A DNA stretch of 64,000 nucleotides from Neobacillus rhizosphaerae (GCF_937468385.1 NZ_CALBWS010000017.1:1-64000), one strand, 5' to 3'. Shown: positions 52,104-61,566, counted from the first letter of the stretch. Made by a program: numbers and translations. The notes: a model not told the origin generated them from the sequence alone.

Positions 52104-53747
52104 TTAATCTCCCCTTAAATTTTTTAAGATACCTTGAAAAAGACCTTTTTTGAAAAGTGAAGGTTCTTTAAATTCTAATTCGAATACAACATCATCAAGC
52201 CAGTGTTTATCATATAATCGGTCATCGAGATAATTTTCGATATCATTATGTCCTGGTGGATTGTACAGGACGATATCAATACCGAACTGATTTAGGAGCA
52301 GTAGCAACGCCGCATCCGATCTCGATAGCATTCCAGTTAATTCATTATTATAGATAACTAATTTAGGGACCTGCTGTGAATAATCAAATCTTTCCAGCAG
52401 TTGAATAATATTTTTTTGCATAAACATCGCCTGTGTAAATAGGTACATTTTCACATCTTCTAAGCTCTCCATTGGCATGGGCTTTAAACCCGGTTTTTCA
52501 CATATTTTCCGAACAGCATTGGCAATGCCTTTTTGCAGACCGGATGATAAAAACGAATAGGGCCAGTAATGTGATTGCATCATATTTTCAGGGACAAGTA
52601 AACCATCCCCGCCCAATGCATTTCGATAATGAAAGCGAAAATCACTTGTACTTGCAGTGGTGAAGGGTAGCTTTCGAATCAGCAAACTATGATCTAGTTG
52701 ACTAATCGACTGAAGACGGTCCCAGTATTCTTTTCGATTTTTACTTACTCCCTGTATTTTGGCGAAAATAGAAGGAATTTTAACTTGACCATTCCCAACC
52801 TCGAAATCAGGGCGTATCATTGCTATTTCTTTACATAGAATAAATAGCTCATCATACGTGGTTTTTAACGTAATGGATGAAGGCGAGTAATCCCTTAATT
52901 GCCATGGTTTGTAAAGACCGGATCCCTCTTGGTTTAAAATAGTCTCAATCTCTTTTGAAGCCCTATATGCAATGGTTGTTTTCCTGCTGCGTTTTTCCAG
53001 GGGAAACGGCTCTGTTGGCAACTTATTTTGAAAATGATGGGTGAATACTTGCTCGTCCATCATCCCTGCTAAAATATCCTTACCGTCCGGATGAAAAATA
53101 ACGATATCACAGCCAAGCTTTAGTAAATAATATAAGAAATATTGATGACTTTTCTTAAAGTCACCATACCACAAAAATTTTGGCATCGTCTTTTGTGGGT
53201 CCGCATCCTCTAAAAGCGGCTGCAAATGGTTGATAGACCATTTCACAAGATCAACAAGAACCCGCCTCAATTCTTGGTTTTTCAATCCATCCGTTTCCAG
53301 TTCCGTGTACAAATTTAAAGTTGTAATCATCGCTTCACGTAGTTTTCGATGAATCACAGGCATACTCGACTTTAATAAAAGCTGTTCCCCGTCAAGAAAG
53401 GCGGTAAAGCGGTTAATGGACAGCTTCTGTTCTTGATTAATATTTAACACCTTTTGAATAGATTGAAAGTGAGCATTATTTATCGCTTTATCAAGTGACT
53501 CCTCACTTAGCAGGTGGAGATTCCATTCTGCAGTATTATTTACATAATCAAAAAGCTGATTATAATAATCATCAGTGTCAATCGGTATTCCAAAAAACTT
53601 TCCTAATACTTGCCCAATCTGAATTGTTCCATTTTCTAATGAATAATTTGGCCGTTCCGGCAACTGTTTTTTCAACATACCAGGCCAATTTTCATAGGAG
53701 AGGGATCCTACAGGACGGACGTTCAATTGATTTAATGGTGGATACAT
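52104..53747 (-). CDS. yceG: YceG-family Ter-cluster protein
   Basis: This 547-residue soluble protein has the yceG-type duplicated build. Two related alpha/beta halves contain similar elements (FKKSHQYFLYYLLKLGCDIVIF with HPDG near residue 215 and ALLLLLNQFGIDIVLYNPPG near 490). The N-terminus starts PPLNQLNVRPVGSLSYENWP. The family is found with TerD and TelA in Bacillales stress operons and has no proven activity. It heads the yceG-telA-terD-terD unit, with telA 4 bases downstream. Confidence 0.87.
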   Translation of the reverse strand: MYPPLNQLNVRPVGSLSYENWPGMLKKQLPERPNYSLENGTIQIGQVLGKFFGIPIDTDDYYNQLFDYVNNTAEWNLHLLSEESLDKAINNAHFQSIQKVLNINQEQKLSINRFTAFLDGEQLLLKSSMPVIHRKLREAMITTLNLYTELETDGLKNQELRRVLVDLVKWSINHLQPLLEDADPQKTMPKFLWYGDFKKSHQYFLYYLLKLGCDIVIFHPDGKDILAGMMDEQVFTHHFQNKLPTEPFPLEKRSRKTTIAYRASKEIETILNQEGSGLYKPWQLRDYSPSSITLKTTYDELFILCKEIAMIRPDFEVGNGQVKIPSIFAKIQGVSKNRKEYWDRLQSISQLDHSLLIRKLPFTTASTSDFRFHYRNALGGDGLLVPENMMQSHYWPYSFLSSGLQKGIANAVRKICEKPGLKPMPMESLEDVKMYLFTQAMFMQKNIIQLLERFDYSQQVPKLVIYNNELTGMLSRSDAALLLLLNQFGIDIVLYNPPGHNDIENYLDDRLYDKHWLDDVVFELEFKEPSLFKKGLFQGILKNLRGD

Positions 53748-53964
53748 TCATAATCCCTTCCCTCTGAAAGCGAAAGCTTATTTTCAAGACGTTTAGTAAA
53801 TTATGTAAGGTTTCCTTATTATCATATCACAGTTAATAAAAGTGTTCATTTTTTTCTACGAAAGTCTTCTAAAAATGTTTCGTTTTTTAGGCTACTTTCT
53901 AATTTTCACCTTTTTCCTTGTCCTTACATACTATTTGAGTACCAATCAAAAGAAGGTGACTCGA

Positions 53965-54210
53965 ATGAGATTTTTATATAGGCGACCTAAGTTGGATTTG
54001 ATAAATGAAGAATTAAATACCGTTATGGAAGTAATGGTTTCTGATGTGTTTGTTTATCTTGATTTATTTGTGTTCAGTTTTATCTTTACACTATTGCTCT
54101 CCCCGGTATTACCTTCTATAGCCATGTCGATTCTATTTTTTTTAGCTTGTTATGGATTATTGTCCTGCCTTTACTTCTTGATTTTCAACCTGATACTAAA
54201 AAAATATTAG
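53965..54210 (+). CDS. Small membrane protein on the opposite strand inside the Ter island
   Basis: This 81-residue protein has two or three membrane helices (VYLDLFVFSFIFTLLLSP, then FFLACYGLLSCLYFLIF). The ATG at 53965 follows GAAGGTGA, a good ribosome binding site. A longer frame from 53842 would add a further N-terminal helix but starts without a site. Its stop overlaps the HAD gene on the other strand by 4 bases. It splits the island into two transcription units. No family is recognised. Confidence 0.6.
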   Translation: MRFLYRRPKLDLINEELNTVMEVMVSDVFVYLDLFVFSFIFTLLLSPVLPSIAMSILFFLACYGLLSCLYFLIFNLILKKY

Positions 54211-55007
54211 GTTTTAAGAGGAAGTAGTTTTAGAAACTGTTGGAGAATTTCATCGCCTGCAGAAACACCATATTTTTTCGTTAAGGTGAACTTAGTGGTA
54301 GTTAACTCACCAGCAAGCTCGCCATGTCTTGGGACAAAACGGTATTGGCAGTTTTGTAGAAAGTCCCAGTCAAGGATCGAGTCACCCGCTCCCGCTATTG
54401 CCTTCATTCCCTCACGCTTACAAATATATTCTAGGGCTGAACCTTTATTAATAGCCTTTGGGATAAAGTACAGCTTTCGCCCTTGCAAGGAAATTCTCCA
54501 ACCATATTTCCCCACCAGTTCATTAATTACTTTCTTGTCTGAAGCTGAAGGCAGATTATTTAATATATAGTAAAAAAATTGTTTCCCTGCATGCCTCATT
54601 TGTCCATCAAAATGAAAGCCTGCCCCATGTAAAATAGACCGTAATTCAGCTTGGGAAATAGACTCTGATTGCAGGCGAGTATTAATATGCTCTGACCATT
54701 CCTCCAATGGAATTCCTCGACAAAGAATATTGGCACCATTTGAGGTAATCGCATATTTAATAGAAATTTCCTCTGGAAAAATAACAAACCGATTATATTG
54801 CTCAGTTGTTCTCGTTGTAACTGGCACAAATAAATGTTGCTGAGATAGTTCTTTTAAGGCTTGAAAGGATGATGTTGTCATATAGGCAACCCAGTAACCA
54901 TCTTTCTTTTCAACAGGAGTAAGGTCCAATTCTTTGGGTTCACCTAGCTCATTGATTGCCCGTTTGGAATACATCAAAGTTCGGTCAAGATCAGCTGCAA
55001 AAATCAT
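54207..55007 (-). CDS. HAD-superfamily phosphatase of the Ter island
   Basis: This 266-residue HAD hydrolase of the Cof/sucrose-phosphatase-like type starts IFAADLDRTLMYSK (nucleophile Asp6), and has TTRTTEQYNRF (motif II), KAINKGSALEYICKR (Lys) and GAGDSILDWDFLQN (acidic motif). Ter-linked HADs are predicted to dephosphorylate a nucleoside-like product made by the adjacent transferases. The start overlaps the StiP-type gene (ATGA). Confidence 0.9.
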   Translation of the reverse strand: MIFAADLDRTLMYSKRAINELGEPKELDLTPVEKKDGYWVAYMTTSSFQALKELSQQHLFVPVTTRTTEQYNRFVIFPEEISIKYAITSNGANILCRGIPLEEWSEHINTRLQSESISQAELRSILHGAGFHFDGQMRHAGKQFFYYILNNLPSASDKKVINELVGKYGWRISLQGRKLYFIPKAINKGSALEYICKREGMKAIAGAGDSILDWDFLQNCQYRFVPRHGELAGELTTTKFTLTKKYGVSAGDEILQQFLKLLPLKT

Positions 55008-56125
55008 TCATGCCTCTCCTTCACCGATTTGATTAAACCGCAGCACAAGTATTTTAAATTGGGATATAGCACTACTTCAACCCCTTTTTCTTCGGCTAGC
55101 ATAATGATGTGTTTAACAAAGGGACTTGCAGGATCGCGCATTAAAATCCTCCAAGGAACCCTGCGGAGGAGAACTCTAGTCGTCTCTCCCACCCCAGGTT
55201 TAATATAATGAGTGCTCTCAATCGCGAATTCAGACTGGATTCTCTTTACATCCTCCATCCCTAAAAATCCTGTTTCAATTTTCTCAGAGTATTTTTTCGA
55301 CGCGAGTTCTGCAGCCTTCTCCGAAATAAGGGCAAACTCCTTACAAATCAATTCAATAAATTCATTAGACACATCATCGGCAAGCAATTCATGGTAAAAT
55401 TTAGCCCCGTGAAAATCACCCTTTCCAATGTATTTGCCATTTAAAACTGTCCGGCTCACTAGACCAGATACAGTTGAGTTTAAACAAGCACTCGGGATTA
55501 AAAAGTCTTCTCTTGTTCCAAAAAGAGACGTGCAGTAGCCTGGATCTGCAATCACAGCAAGTGTATCATCAAGTACTATCCCAAAGTTTTGTTGATAGTC
55601 CTGACAAGCCTTTGTTAATTCAATCGAAATCGCTCCTTTTCCTGTCCAGCCATCAACAAATTGAATGTTTCCATTAGGATGCTTGCTTAAAATATATTGA
55701 ATTGCATTTGAGTCAATCCCTCTGTCACGGATGATGGAAATACTGTAGTGCGGAAGCGAAACTCCATAGCACATATTTAAATATCTTTTTATCAAAATCC
55801 CTACCGGTGTTCCCGCCCGTGCAAGGGAAACGAGAACGGCATTTTTCCCTTTCAATTGATAAATTTCTTCCGCAACAATCCCTACACACAAGGCCACTTT
55901 TTGTTTATATTCGTGTAAAGTTTTCCAGAATAACTCCACATACTTCTTTGGAGGCTGATACTCAATTGGCAAGGATTCACTATAATGTACACCTGATTGG
56001 ATCTTTACTTCCCGATTAGCAGTTGAATCTTCGAGCTGAATATTACTTAAATCCTTTAATAGAAACAAGACATCATCGTTATGATAAGTTCCGATATTGG
56101 CTGGTTTATTGGTTGTTTTTTGCAT
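55004..56125 (-). CDS. StiP/PRTase-type protein of the Ter island
   Basis: This 373-residue protein is of the family annotated as 'cysteine protease StiP' in databases but better described as a phosphoribosyltransferase-like domain with a C-terminal PELOTA-type RNA-binding-like domain. The N-half includes LVSLARAGTPVGILIKRYL and FVDGWTGKGAI; the C-half ends CCGLIKSVKE. The ATG at 56125, after GAGGTGA, was chosen. It is tightly coupled to the second transferase (overlap 20 bases) and the HAD gene. Confidence 0.85.
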   Translation of the reverse strand: MQKTTNKPANIGTYHNDDVLFLLKDLSNIQLEDSTANREVKIQSGVHYSESLPIEYQPPKKYVELFWKTLHEYKQKVALCVGIVAEEIYQLKGKNAVLVSLARAGTPVGILIKRYLNMCYGVSLPHYSISIIRDRGIDSNAIQYILSKHPNGNIQFVDGWTGKGAISIELTKACQDYQQNFGIVLDDTLAVIADPGYCTSLFGTREDFLIPSACLNSTVSGLVSRTVLNGKYIGKGDFHGAKFYHELLADDVSNEFIELICKEFALISEKAAELASKKYSEKIETGFLGMEDVKRIQSEFAIESTHYIKPGVGETTRVLLRRVPWRILMRDPASPFVKHIIMLAEEKGVEVVLYPNLKYLCCGLIKSVKERHE

Positions 56126-57482
56126 TTGAATCACCTCGCCCTTTAGAGAAAAAGACAACCTTCATTGACTTGAATCCAAATTTACCCAATTTGTTAAGTA
56201 GGGGCTGTAGATTCTCAAATTCTACTTCTCTTTCAAAAAAGATAAACAATTCATCGTAATATCCTGGAACGATATTATAAACAAAGTGAGAAATATCCAA
56301 GTCTTCTGGATTTGGAAATTTGGCCCCAAACCTTGCCCCATATCCATCATTATTTTCGATATAGATTGGGCTTCTTGTTGTCGATTGATAGAAAACACCG
56401 CTTCCCATATTTGCAGCCAATTTCATAGGAATATACATGAATTCCCCGGTTCCTAAACAAAGCGTTTTTTCACCTGTTCTTTTTTGTGTTAAAAACGAAG
56501 CTGCTTTTCCAACCTTTTCACGAAAAAGGATATTTCCATGGCTTCTTAAGCCGAATCTTCCAGTTTCCTCAATAAACATGGCATTGTTCAAATGGTTTTT
56601 AGATATATGAGGGGTTGCGGTAAAAAATGTACCGAGCTGCAGAATTTCTACAATGGAATCCGGACTACCATTCTCATCATTTTTTTCGGAGCGGTCCTCT
56701 ATTTCCTTCAACTGCTTCACGTTTACAGCTCCAGATAATAAACTTACAACATTGATTTTTATCCCGAGTTCTTGCTCTAGCTGTAAAAACCTTTTTTTAT
56801 GGATGTCTGAGCGCCAATCTAAAATGGACACTACCGTATATTCATTTCTAGGAAACTTGGCGTGAATGGACTCGATTATATTTAAGGCCGTTTTTCCCGT
56901 TGTTATTTCATCATCAACCAGAATGATTTCCTGTTCGTTATCAATCATCTCTAATGGGATATAACAGCGATGTGATGTCGCATGGGAATGCTCTTCTTCA
57001 AAAGTAATATTCGGACTATTGTTTAGGAGTTCCTCTCTGGTAGTATGAAAATACACAGCGGATTGGAAGCAATCAAAGAAAGCATGCCCGAGTGCTGTAG
57101 CGGTTTCAGCAAAACCAATGACTACTGGATGAATATTTTTGGGAATAAATGGAACACCGGAGTAAGTGGCGTTTTTTGTAAATAATGATAACAGCCTATC
57201 CTTTTCCACACCTTCCAAACCCTTTACTGATTCTCCAAACCTAGCAGCTAAAAGAGCCGCAGTTAGAAGTCCCTTATTGGGATCAATAGGTAAATGTTTA
57301 CCTAGTACCTTACTTACAAACAAAAACGATCGTTTCTTATTGATTCGGGCGGCCATTGTGAATAGCTCTTCTATGGGTATATCATATGGATTTTCTACTA
57401 TTTCTATCTCCGTTTCAATGGAGTCAAGGATATTAAACGTATACTTCTTTTTTGATAAGGTCAATGTTTGTGAATTCTTCAT
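56106..57482 (-). CDS. Phosphoribosyltransferase with TRSP-type C-terminus
   Basis: This 458-residue protein has an orotate-type phosphoribosyltransferase domain with a clear PRPP loop (IILVDDEITTGKTALNII, near residues 182-199) and a C-terminal domain with LCLGTGEFMYIPM, QSTTRSPIYIENNDGYGARF and FFEREVEF, which I assign to the TRSP-type extension. It is the second of two transferase-like genes in the predicted nucleoside-like-metabolite module. Its start lies inside the 3' end of the lyase gene (50-base overlap), showing strong coupling. Confidence 0.87.
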   Translation of the reverse strand: MKNSQTLTLSKKKYTFNILDSIETEIEIVENPYDIPIEELFTMAARINKKRSFLFVSKVLGKHLPIDPNKGLLTAALLAARFGESVKGLEGVEKDRLLSLFTKNATYSGVPFIPKNIHPVVIGFAETATALGHAFFDCFQSAVYFHTTREELLNNSPNITFEEEHSHATSHRCYIPLEMIDNEQEIILVDDEITTGKTALNIIESIHAKFPRNEYTVVSILDWRSDIHKKRFLQLEQELGIKINVVSLLSGAVNVKQLKEIEDRSEKNDENGSPDSIVEILQLGTFFTATPHISKNHLNNAMFIEETGRFGLRSHGNILFREKVGKAASFLTQKRTGEKTLCLGTGEFMYIPMKLAANMGSGVFYQSTTRSPIYIENNDGYGARFGAKFPNPEDLDISHFVYNIVPGYYDELFIFFEREVEFENLQPLLNKLGKFGFKSMKVVFFSKGRGDSNAKNNQ

Positions 57483-58620
57483 GTAACACCCCGTAAAGCT
57501 GTGATTTTAAGATGATTTTCTTGGCCCAAAAATAATGAGGCTTTACTTCATTCATTTTATTGGCAAAATTACTTTTCATAACTCCGATATCCCCAGTAGC
57601 TGCTTTAACTATATTGCTGGCATCAATATATTCCTCGTAGGAAACAACATTCAGTGACTGAACTATTTTAATATGTGAAGGATGGATGATCGTTTTTCCA
57701 GTCAAACCATTTGCAATATCCATAAGGATTTCACGAATCAATCCATCCATGTTCTCATCAATCAGTTTGGCTCTCCATTTCAGTCCTTCATCACCGTACC
57801 GTTCGCGAAACGGCGTTTGCCGAAGCTGTGGTTTTAACATCCTCTCTTTAGCTGAAAAATATTCCCAGACTGGACCAGATACCACATACCCACTATTGAA
57901 CCTTTGAAAGACATTAATAATATCGGAAATACAATCTCTTAATACCTCAATTTCATAAACTGTTGTATCCGCACTCCGGCGAATTCCATATAAACCACAA
58001 AAGTCTGTCGCGCCAATCCGAACATTCAGAATATTATCTTTGTAGCAATCGAGTAGATGCTTGATCGCTAATAATTCATCCATTCTCGTTTCTTTTTGAA
58101 TAACTTTGGCTGTCTCTAAGATAGGCATCGCGTAAAAAGGATGCTGATCAGAGTGAATTTTTCGTATCTCTGTTAAAAATTCTTCACCATTTCCAACGGT
58201 AAACTTGGGTAGGACAACCCCAGTTAGGAGCCTAAGCGCATCACCTAATTGATCTGTTATACGTTTAAATTGCTCAAGGTCCCGAATTCGGATAAATATT
58301 AGTGGCAAATCTACATAACCTAAAAACCCTTTATTCAATTCTCCATCTAATTTCAGCATTTCCTCGATAAGCATTGTTTCAGCACGAAACACTTCGTTAT
58401 CGCCAACGGCATCTTCAAGGTCAATGACTAGGGATGTTAAACCTTCATGCTTTCTTGAAAGAATTTCCTGATGTATATTTGAGCGGGTAGCAGGCATATA
58501 AAGGGTCGCACCCAAACCATAGGACAAAAGCTCACTGTTTGAGTATTTATTAAAAGGCTGCGGCTTTTGAAAGAAAAATCGCTCGATTTCGTCTTCATAA
58601 AAATATGTAAAAAAATTCAT
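57433..58620 (-). CDS. HpcH/HpaI-type C-C lyase of the Ter island
   Basis: This 395-residue TIM-barrel protein is of the citrate-lyase beta/HpcH group: YMPATRSNIHQEI at the start, LTSLVIDLEDAVGDNEVF (metal and substrate region near residues 62-79), FYAMPILETAKVIQKETR and VRIGATDFCGLYGIRR. The family normally cleaves or forms C-C bonds in CoA-type or small acids. In Ter islands it is predicted to help build a nucleoside-like metabolite. It is the first gene of the biosynthetic unit, separated from terC by a terminator. Confidence 0.87.
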   Translation of the reverse strand: MNFFTYFYEDEIERFFFQKPQPFNKYSNSELLSYGLGATLYMPATRSNIHQEILSRKHEGLTSLVIDLEDAVGDNEVFRAETMLIEEMLKLDGELNKGFLGYVDLPLIFIRIRDLEQFKRITDQLGDALRLLTGVVLPKFTVGNGEEFLTEIRKIHSDQHPFYAMPILETAKVIQKETRMDELLAIKHLLDCYKDNILNVRIGATDFCGLYGIRRSADTTVYEIEVLRDCISDIINVFQRFNSGYVVSGPVWEYFSAKERMLKPQLRQTPFRERYGDEGLKWRAKLIDENMDGLIREILMDIANGLTGKTIIHPSHIKIVQSLNVVSYEEYIDASNIVKAATGDIGVMKSNFANKMNEVKPHYFWAKKIILKSQLYGVLHEEFTNIDLIKKEVYV

Positions 58621-58647
58621 ATTTTATTTCTCCTTAATTTAAGGTAA

Positions 58648-58690
58648 AAAAGAAAGGAGACGGACTTTCGTCAGCTCCCTTTTTTATGCA
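58648..58690 (-). terminator. terC terminator
   Basis: On the minus strand, AAAGGGAGCTGAC pairs imperfectly with GTCCGTCTCCTTT (GAAA loop) and TCTTTTTTACC follows. Confidence 0.7.
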
Positions 58691-58696
58691 AAGTTT

Positions 58697-59473
58697 CTAC
58701 AAACTATTTTCTTTTTCTTCGCCCTTTTTCTTATTCATAAAATGAACGATAAATGTTGCACCGAATGTAACTAGTAAAATAATAAAGAAGGTTAGATGTC
58801 CCATTTCAATATTGACTGCCGCAAGTAGCATTTTCACGGCAATAATAAGAATTAATATATAAGCGGAAGTCTCAAGTTCTGGCACACGATCAATTAAGGT
58901 TAAGAATAAACCGGCAACTCCTCGCATCATTAACACACCTAGCATACCACCAATTAATAAAACCCAAACTTGTTCACTCACGCCAAAGGCTGCAAGAACG
59001 CTATCAACGGAAAATGCAATATCCATTAATTCAACAGCTACAACTGTTCCCCAGAAGGTTCCAAATAAGCGAATCAGCATTCCGCTCTGATTCATGCCTT
59101 CTGCTTCATCACTGTCACCTTCAGCACTTTTTCGTTTGTCTATGAAGTACTTTATCGATAACCAGGCAAGGTACCCTGCACCTAATATCTTCACCCACCA
59201 AAGTTTGATAAGAAAAACACCAATTCCAATCGCAATGAATCGGAACGTGTAAGCTCCTATTAATCCATAAAAAAGTGCCTTTTTCCGCTTTTTAGGGGGT
59301 AAATGTTTAACCATTACAGCTAACACAAGCGCGTTATCTGCAGATAACAGCCCTTCAAGAATAACTAAAGTACCAATAAGTCCCCAAGATACAGGGTCTG
59401 TTAAAACCTCACCCCACATTTCCCAGTTAAAAAATTGGGCGTAGGTGTCAAGGATATGATTCAAAACTGACAT
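58697..59473 (-). CDS. terC: TerC family membrane protein
   Basis: This 258-residue TerC protein has about seven membrane helices with the hallmark SADNALVLAVMVKHLPP (residues 43-59) and SVDSVLAAFGV acidic motifs. The family is linked to metal (manganese) export or metalation of exported proteins and tellurite resistance. It lies 80 bases after terD and probably shares its ECF-type promoter. Confidence 0.95.
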   Translation of the reverse strand: MSVLNHILDTYAQFFNWEMWGEVLTDPVSWGLIGTLVILEGLLSADNALVLAVMVKHLPPKKRKKALFYGLIGAYTFRFIAIGIGVFLIKLWWVKILGAGYLAWLSIKYFIDKRKSAEGDSDEAEGMNQSGMLIRLFGTFWGTVVAVELMDIAFSVDSVLAAFGVSEQVWVLLIGGMLGVLMMRGVAGLFLTLIDRVPELETSAYILILIIAVKMLLAAVNIEMGHLTFFIILLVTFGATFIVHFMNKKKGEEKENSL

Positions 59474-59553
59474 TAAAGTAATTCCTCCTAGAATGTGTAC
59501 ACAATTTTTGTAATAAGACCCCGCCGATCGCCGGATCTCTCAATTTCTAATAA

Positions 59554-60135
59554 TTAACCAATTTGTAAGCCAAAATCCATTGCCAACGCTGCTAGTCCAC
59601 CTTGATAGCCGCTACCAATAGCACTGAATTTCCACTCGCCATTGTGACGATACAATTCTCCAACCACAATCGCGGTTTCAATAGAGAAGTCTTCACCTAA
59701 ATCAAAGCGAATGAGCTCTTCTTCGCTTGTTTCATTAAAAATACGGGCATATGCATTTGAAACTTGCCCGAAGTTCTGATTTCTGCTTTCTGCATCGTGG
59801 ATTGTGATGGTAAAAGCAATGCGCTGAACATTTGCTGGTATGGTTGTTAAATTGATTTTTACTTGTTCATCATCTCCGTCACCAGCACCAGTACGATTAT
59901 CTCCATTATGTACAACGGACCCGTTAGCCCCCTGCGGATTATTGTAGAAAACAAAATCTGTGTCATTTGAAACTTTTCCGTTTTCTCCTAAAAGGAAAAC
60001 AGATGAATCTAGATCAAAATCATGTCCCCCATCATATTTATTAGTATCCCAGCCAAGGCCAACCACAACATTTGATAAACCTGGGTTAGATTTCGTTAAA
60101 TCAACTTTTTGACCTTTTGATAAACTTACTGCCAT
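59554..60135 (-). CDS. terD: TerD family stress protein, lead gene
   Basis: This 193-residue TerD protein has all acidic sites intact ([28 protein letters not shown]) and [16 protein letters not shown]. It is closer to the 49721 copy than to the divergent 50337 copy. The ATG at 60135 follows GGAGGAAT. It is the lead gene of the terD-terC unit, 35 bases from an ECF-sigma promoter; the orthologous B. subtilis yce operon is also under SigM/SigW/SigX and SigB control. Confidence 0.96.
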   Translation of the reverse strand: MAVSLSKGQKVDLTKSNPGLSNVVVGLGWDTNKYDGGHDFDLDSSVFLLGENGKVSNDTDFVFYNNPQGANGSVVHNGDNRTGAGDGDDEQVKINLTTIPANVQRIAFTITIHDAESRNQNFGQVSNAYARIFNETSEEELIRFDLGEDFSIETAIVVGELYRHNGEWKFSAIGSGYQGGLAALAMDFGLQIG

Positions 60136-60169
60136 TTCTTCATTCCTCCATTTTAGGTAATAGTCTATT

Positions 60170-60195
60170 TACGATTTTCTTTTAAAAAGGTTTCA
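60170..60195 (-). promoter_or_regulatory. ECF-sigma (SigM/SigW-type) promoter
   Basis: On the minus strand TGAAAC (60190-60195), a 16-base spacer and CGTA (60170-60173) match the SigW/SigM consensus exactly in sequence and spacing, 35 bases upstream of terD. Confidence 0.75.
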
Positions 60196-60240
60196 ATTAT
60201 TATAATAAATTTTCTTCCTGCCCTTTTGCAAATTCAATCA

Positions 60241-60834
60241 CTAGCTCATCCATTTCGGTGGAGTGTTTTTGGCCCAATAAATGGATCCCAGCTCATGATG
60301 ACTTTGGAATTCATCATGGTAGGTGTGATAGTGAAAATTAAACCAATAGCCGGCCTGAGGTGGATTATCTCGTCTAACATGGAATAGAAGGATATCATTC
60401 CCAGTTAAGCGATTTTTAATATTAAAAATTTTTTCCGAGTGACCTGCGCTAGGCTGTTCAGTAATTGTCAGATTTTTTAAATCGTCTTCAGGAAATTGAG
60501 CAGATGTTTCATCAAGGGCTTTTTCGATATTTGGTAGAATAATCTCTCGAAATTCATTTTCTATAACCGGCTTAATTTTGCTACCAAACTTTTGATAGGA
60601 TTGAATTTCTGCCTGTTTGATTAATTCTTCAATAAATTTTTCTCTATTAAAATCCGTTTCTTCGAAAAATGCAGTCGTTGAAGTTAAACTACTTTCTTGC
60701 GCGGGTGCTTCAAATGCATCGCGGTCGCCCAGATTTTCTGCGTTTACTGAATTCATTAACTGTGTTGGCGTAACAAGACCAAAGGTTAAGACGGAAACTA
60801 TTACAAAAAACGATTTACGGAGCCATTTATTCAT
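60241..60834 (-). CDS. ypjP: YpjP family exported protein
   Basis: This 197-residue protein has an N-terminal signal (residues 8-30, FFVIVSVLTFGLVTP). The mature protein matches YpjP: IQSYQKFGSKIKPVIENEFR, then PSAGHSEKIFNIKNRLTG, FHVRRDNPPQAGYWFNFHYH and ELGSIYWAKNTPPKWMS at the end. Function is unknown. In B. subtilis ypjP is beside dfrA/thyB; here the Ter island lies between them. Confidence 0.92.
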   Translation of the reverse strand: MNKWLRKSFFVIVSVLTFGLVTPTQLMNSVNAENLGDRDAFEAPAQESSLTSTTAFFEETDFNREKFIEELIKQAEIQSYQKFGSKIKPVIENEFREIILPNIEKALDETSAQFPEDDLKNLTITEQPSAGHSEKIFNIKNRLTGNDILLFHVRRDNPPQAGYWFNFHYHTYHDEFQSHHELGSIYWAKNTPPKWMS

Positions 60835-60965
60835 TGCTAATTCCCCTTTAATCTATTGAACTTTAATTACGTTGAATTTGGGTATCTTAGAAAATATTAT
60901 ACTTCTTTTTTCGGAAAAATGGAAAAAACAGTTTGAAATTTTTCCAAACAATTAATGAGAGGTTA

Positions 60966-61006
60966 TAAAAAAAACCTGAAAGCAGTAGCTTCAGTTTTTC
61001 GGCGAT
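60966..61006 (-). terminator. Bacilliredoxin gene terminator
   Basis: On the minus strand, AACTGAAGC pairs imperfectly with GCTTTCAGGTT and is followed by TTTTTTTAT. The match is moderate. Confidence 0.55.
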
Positions 61007-61073
61007 TATCTTGAAACCACTTTCTCGAACGTATTGAAAAAGAAAAGGGCGGCACGAGACCCCCCTAGTAGTT

Positions 61074-61508
61074 TTAGCAATGTGATTCCAATGCCCCGAT
61101 AAGATTTTGCATAACTGTTTCCAATGGCATTCCTTCAATATCATGACGTGGAATAAAATGAACGACCTTATTATCCTTTAATAGTGCCATTGATGGTGAG
61201 GATGGCTCAATACCTGCAAAATACTCACGCATTTTAGCGGTTGCTTCTTTATCCTGTCCGGCAAATACCGTCACAAGATGATCCGGTTTTTTCTCACTAT
61301 TTAAAACTGCCTGAGTTGCGGCAGGACGGGCTAATCCAGCGGCACAACCGCATACAGAATTAATCACGACCAATGCTGTCCCATAAGTTTTTCCCATAAA
61401 CTCCTCAACATCCTCAGAAGTTGTTAGTTCCTCAAAGCCCGCTATAGTTAGCTCTTCACGCATTGGTAATACCATTTGTTTCATATATTCTTCATATGCA
61501 TTTGACAA
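61074..61508 (-). CDS. Bacilliredoxin (YphP/YqiW family)
   Basis: This 144-residue thioredoxin-fold bacilliredoxin has the CGC active site (VINSVCGCAAG, Cys53/Cys55) and the family N-terminus SNAYEEYMKQMV. It removes bacillithiol from S-bacillithiolated proteins. The TTG at 61508, 9 bases after GGAG, gives the usual MSNAYEEY start; a TTG at 61514 is too close. It may be BrxA rather than BrxB; the sequence does not decide. Confidence 0.92.
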   Translation of the reverse strand: MSNAYEEYMKQMVLPMREELTIAGFEELTTSEDVEEFMGKTYGTALVVINSVCGCAAGLARPAATQAVLNSEKKPDHLVTVFAGQDKEATAKMREYFAGIEPSSPSMALLKDNKVVHFIPRHDIEGMPLETVMQNLIGALESHC

Positions 61509-61566
61509 TCTCAATCACTCCATTTCTTCCTTTTTATGATACAATACCAATTGTTATTTTACAAAA

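Noticed and set aside
53770..53830. ECF-like promoter upstream of yceG (GGAAAC ... CGTC)
   Set aside because: The -35 deviates and the spacer is 18 rather than 16 bases, so it does not meet the standard used for the terD promoter.
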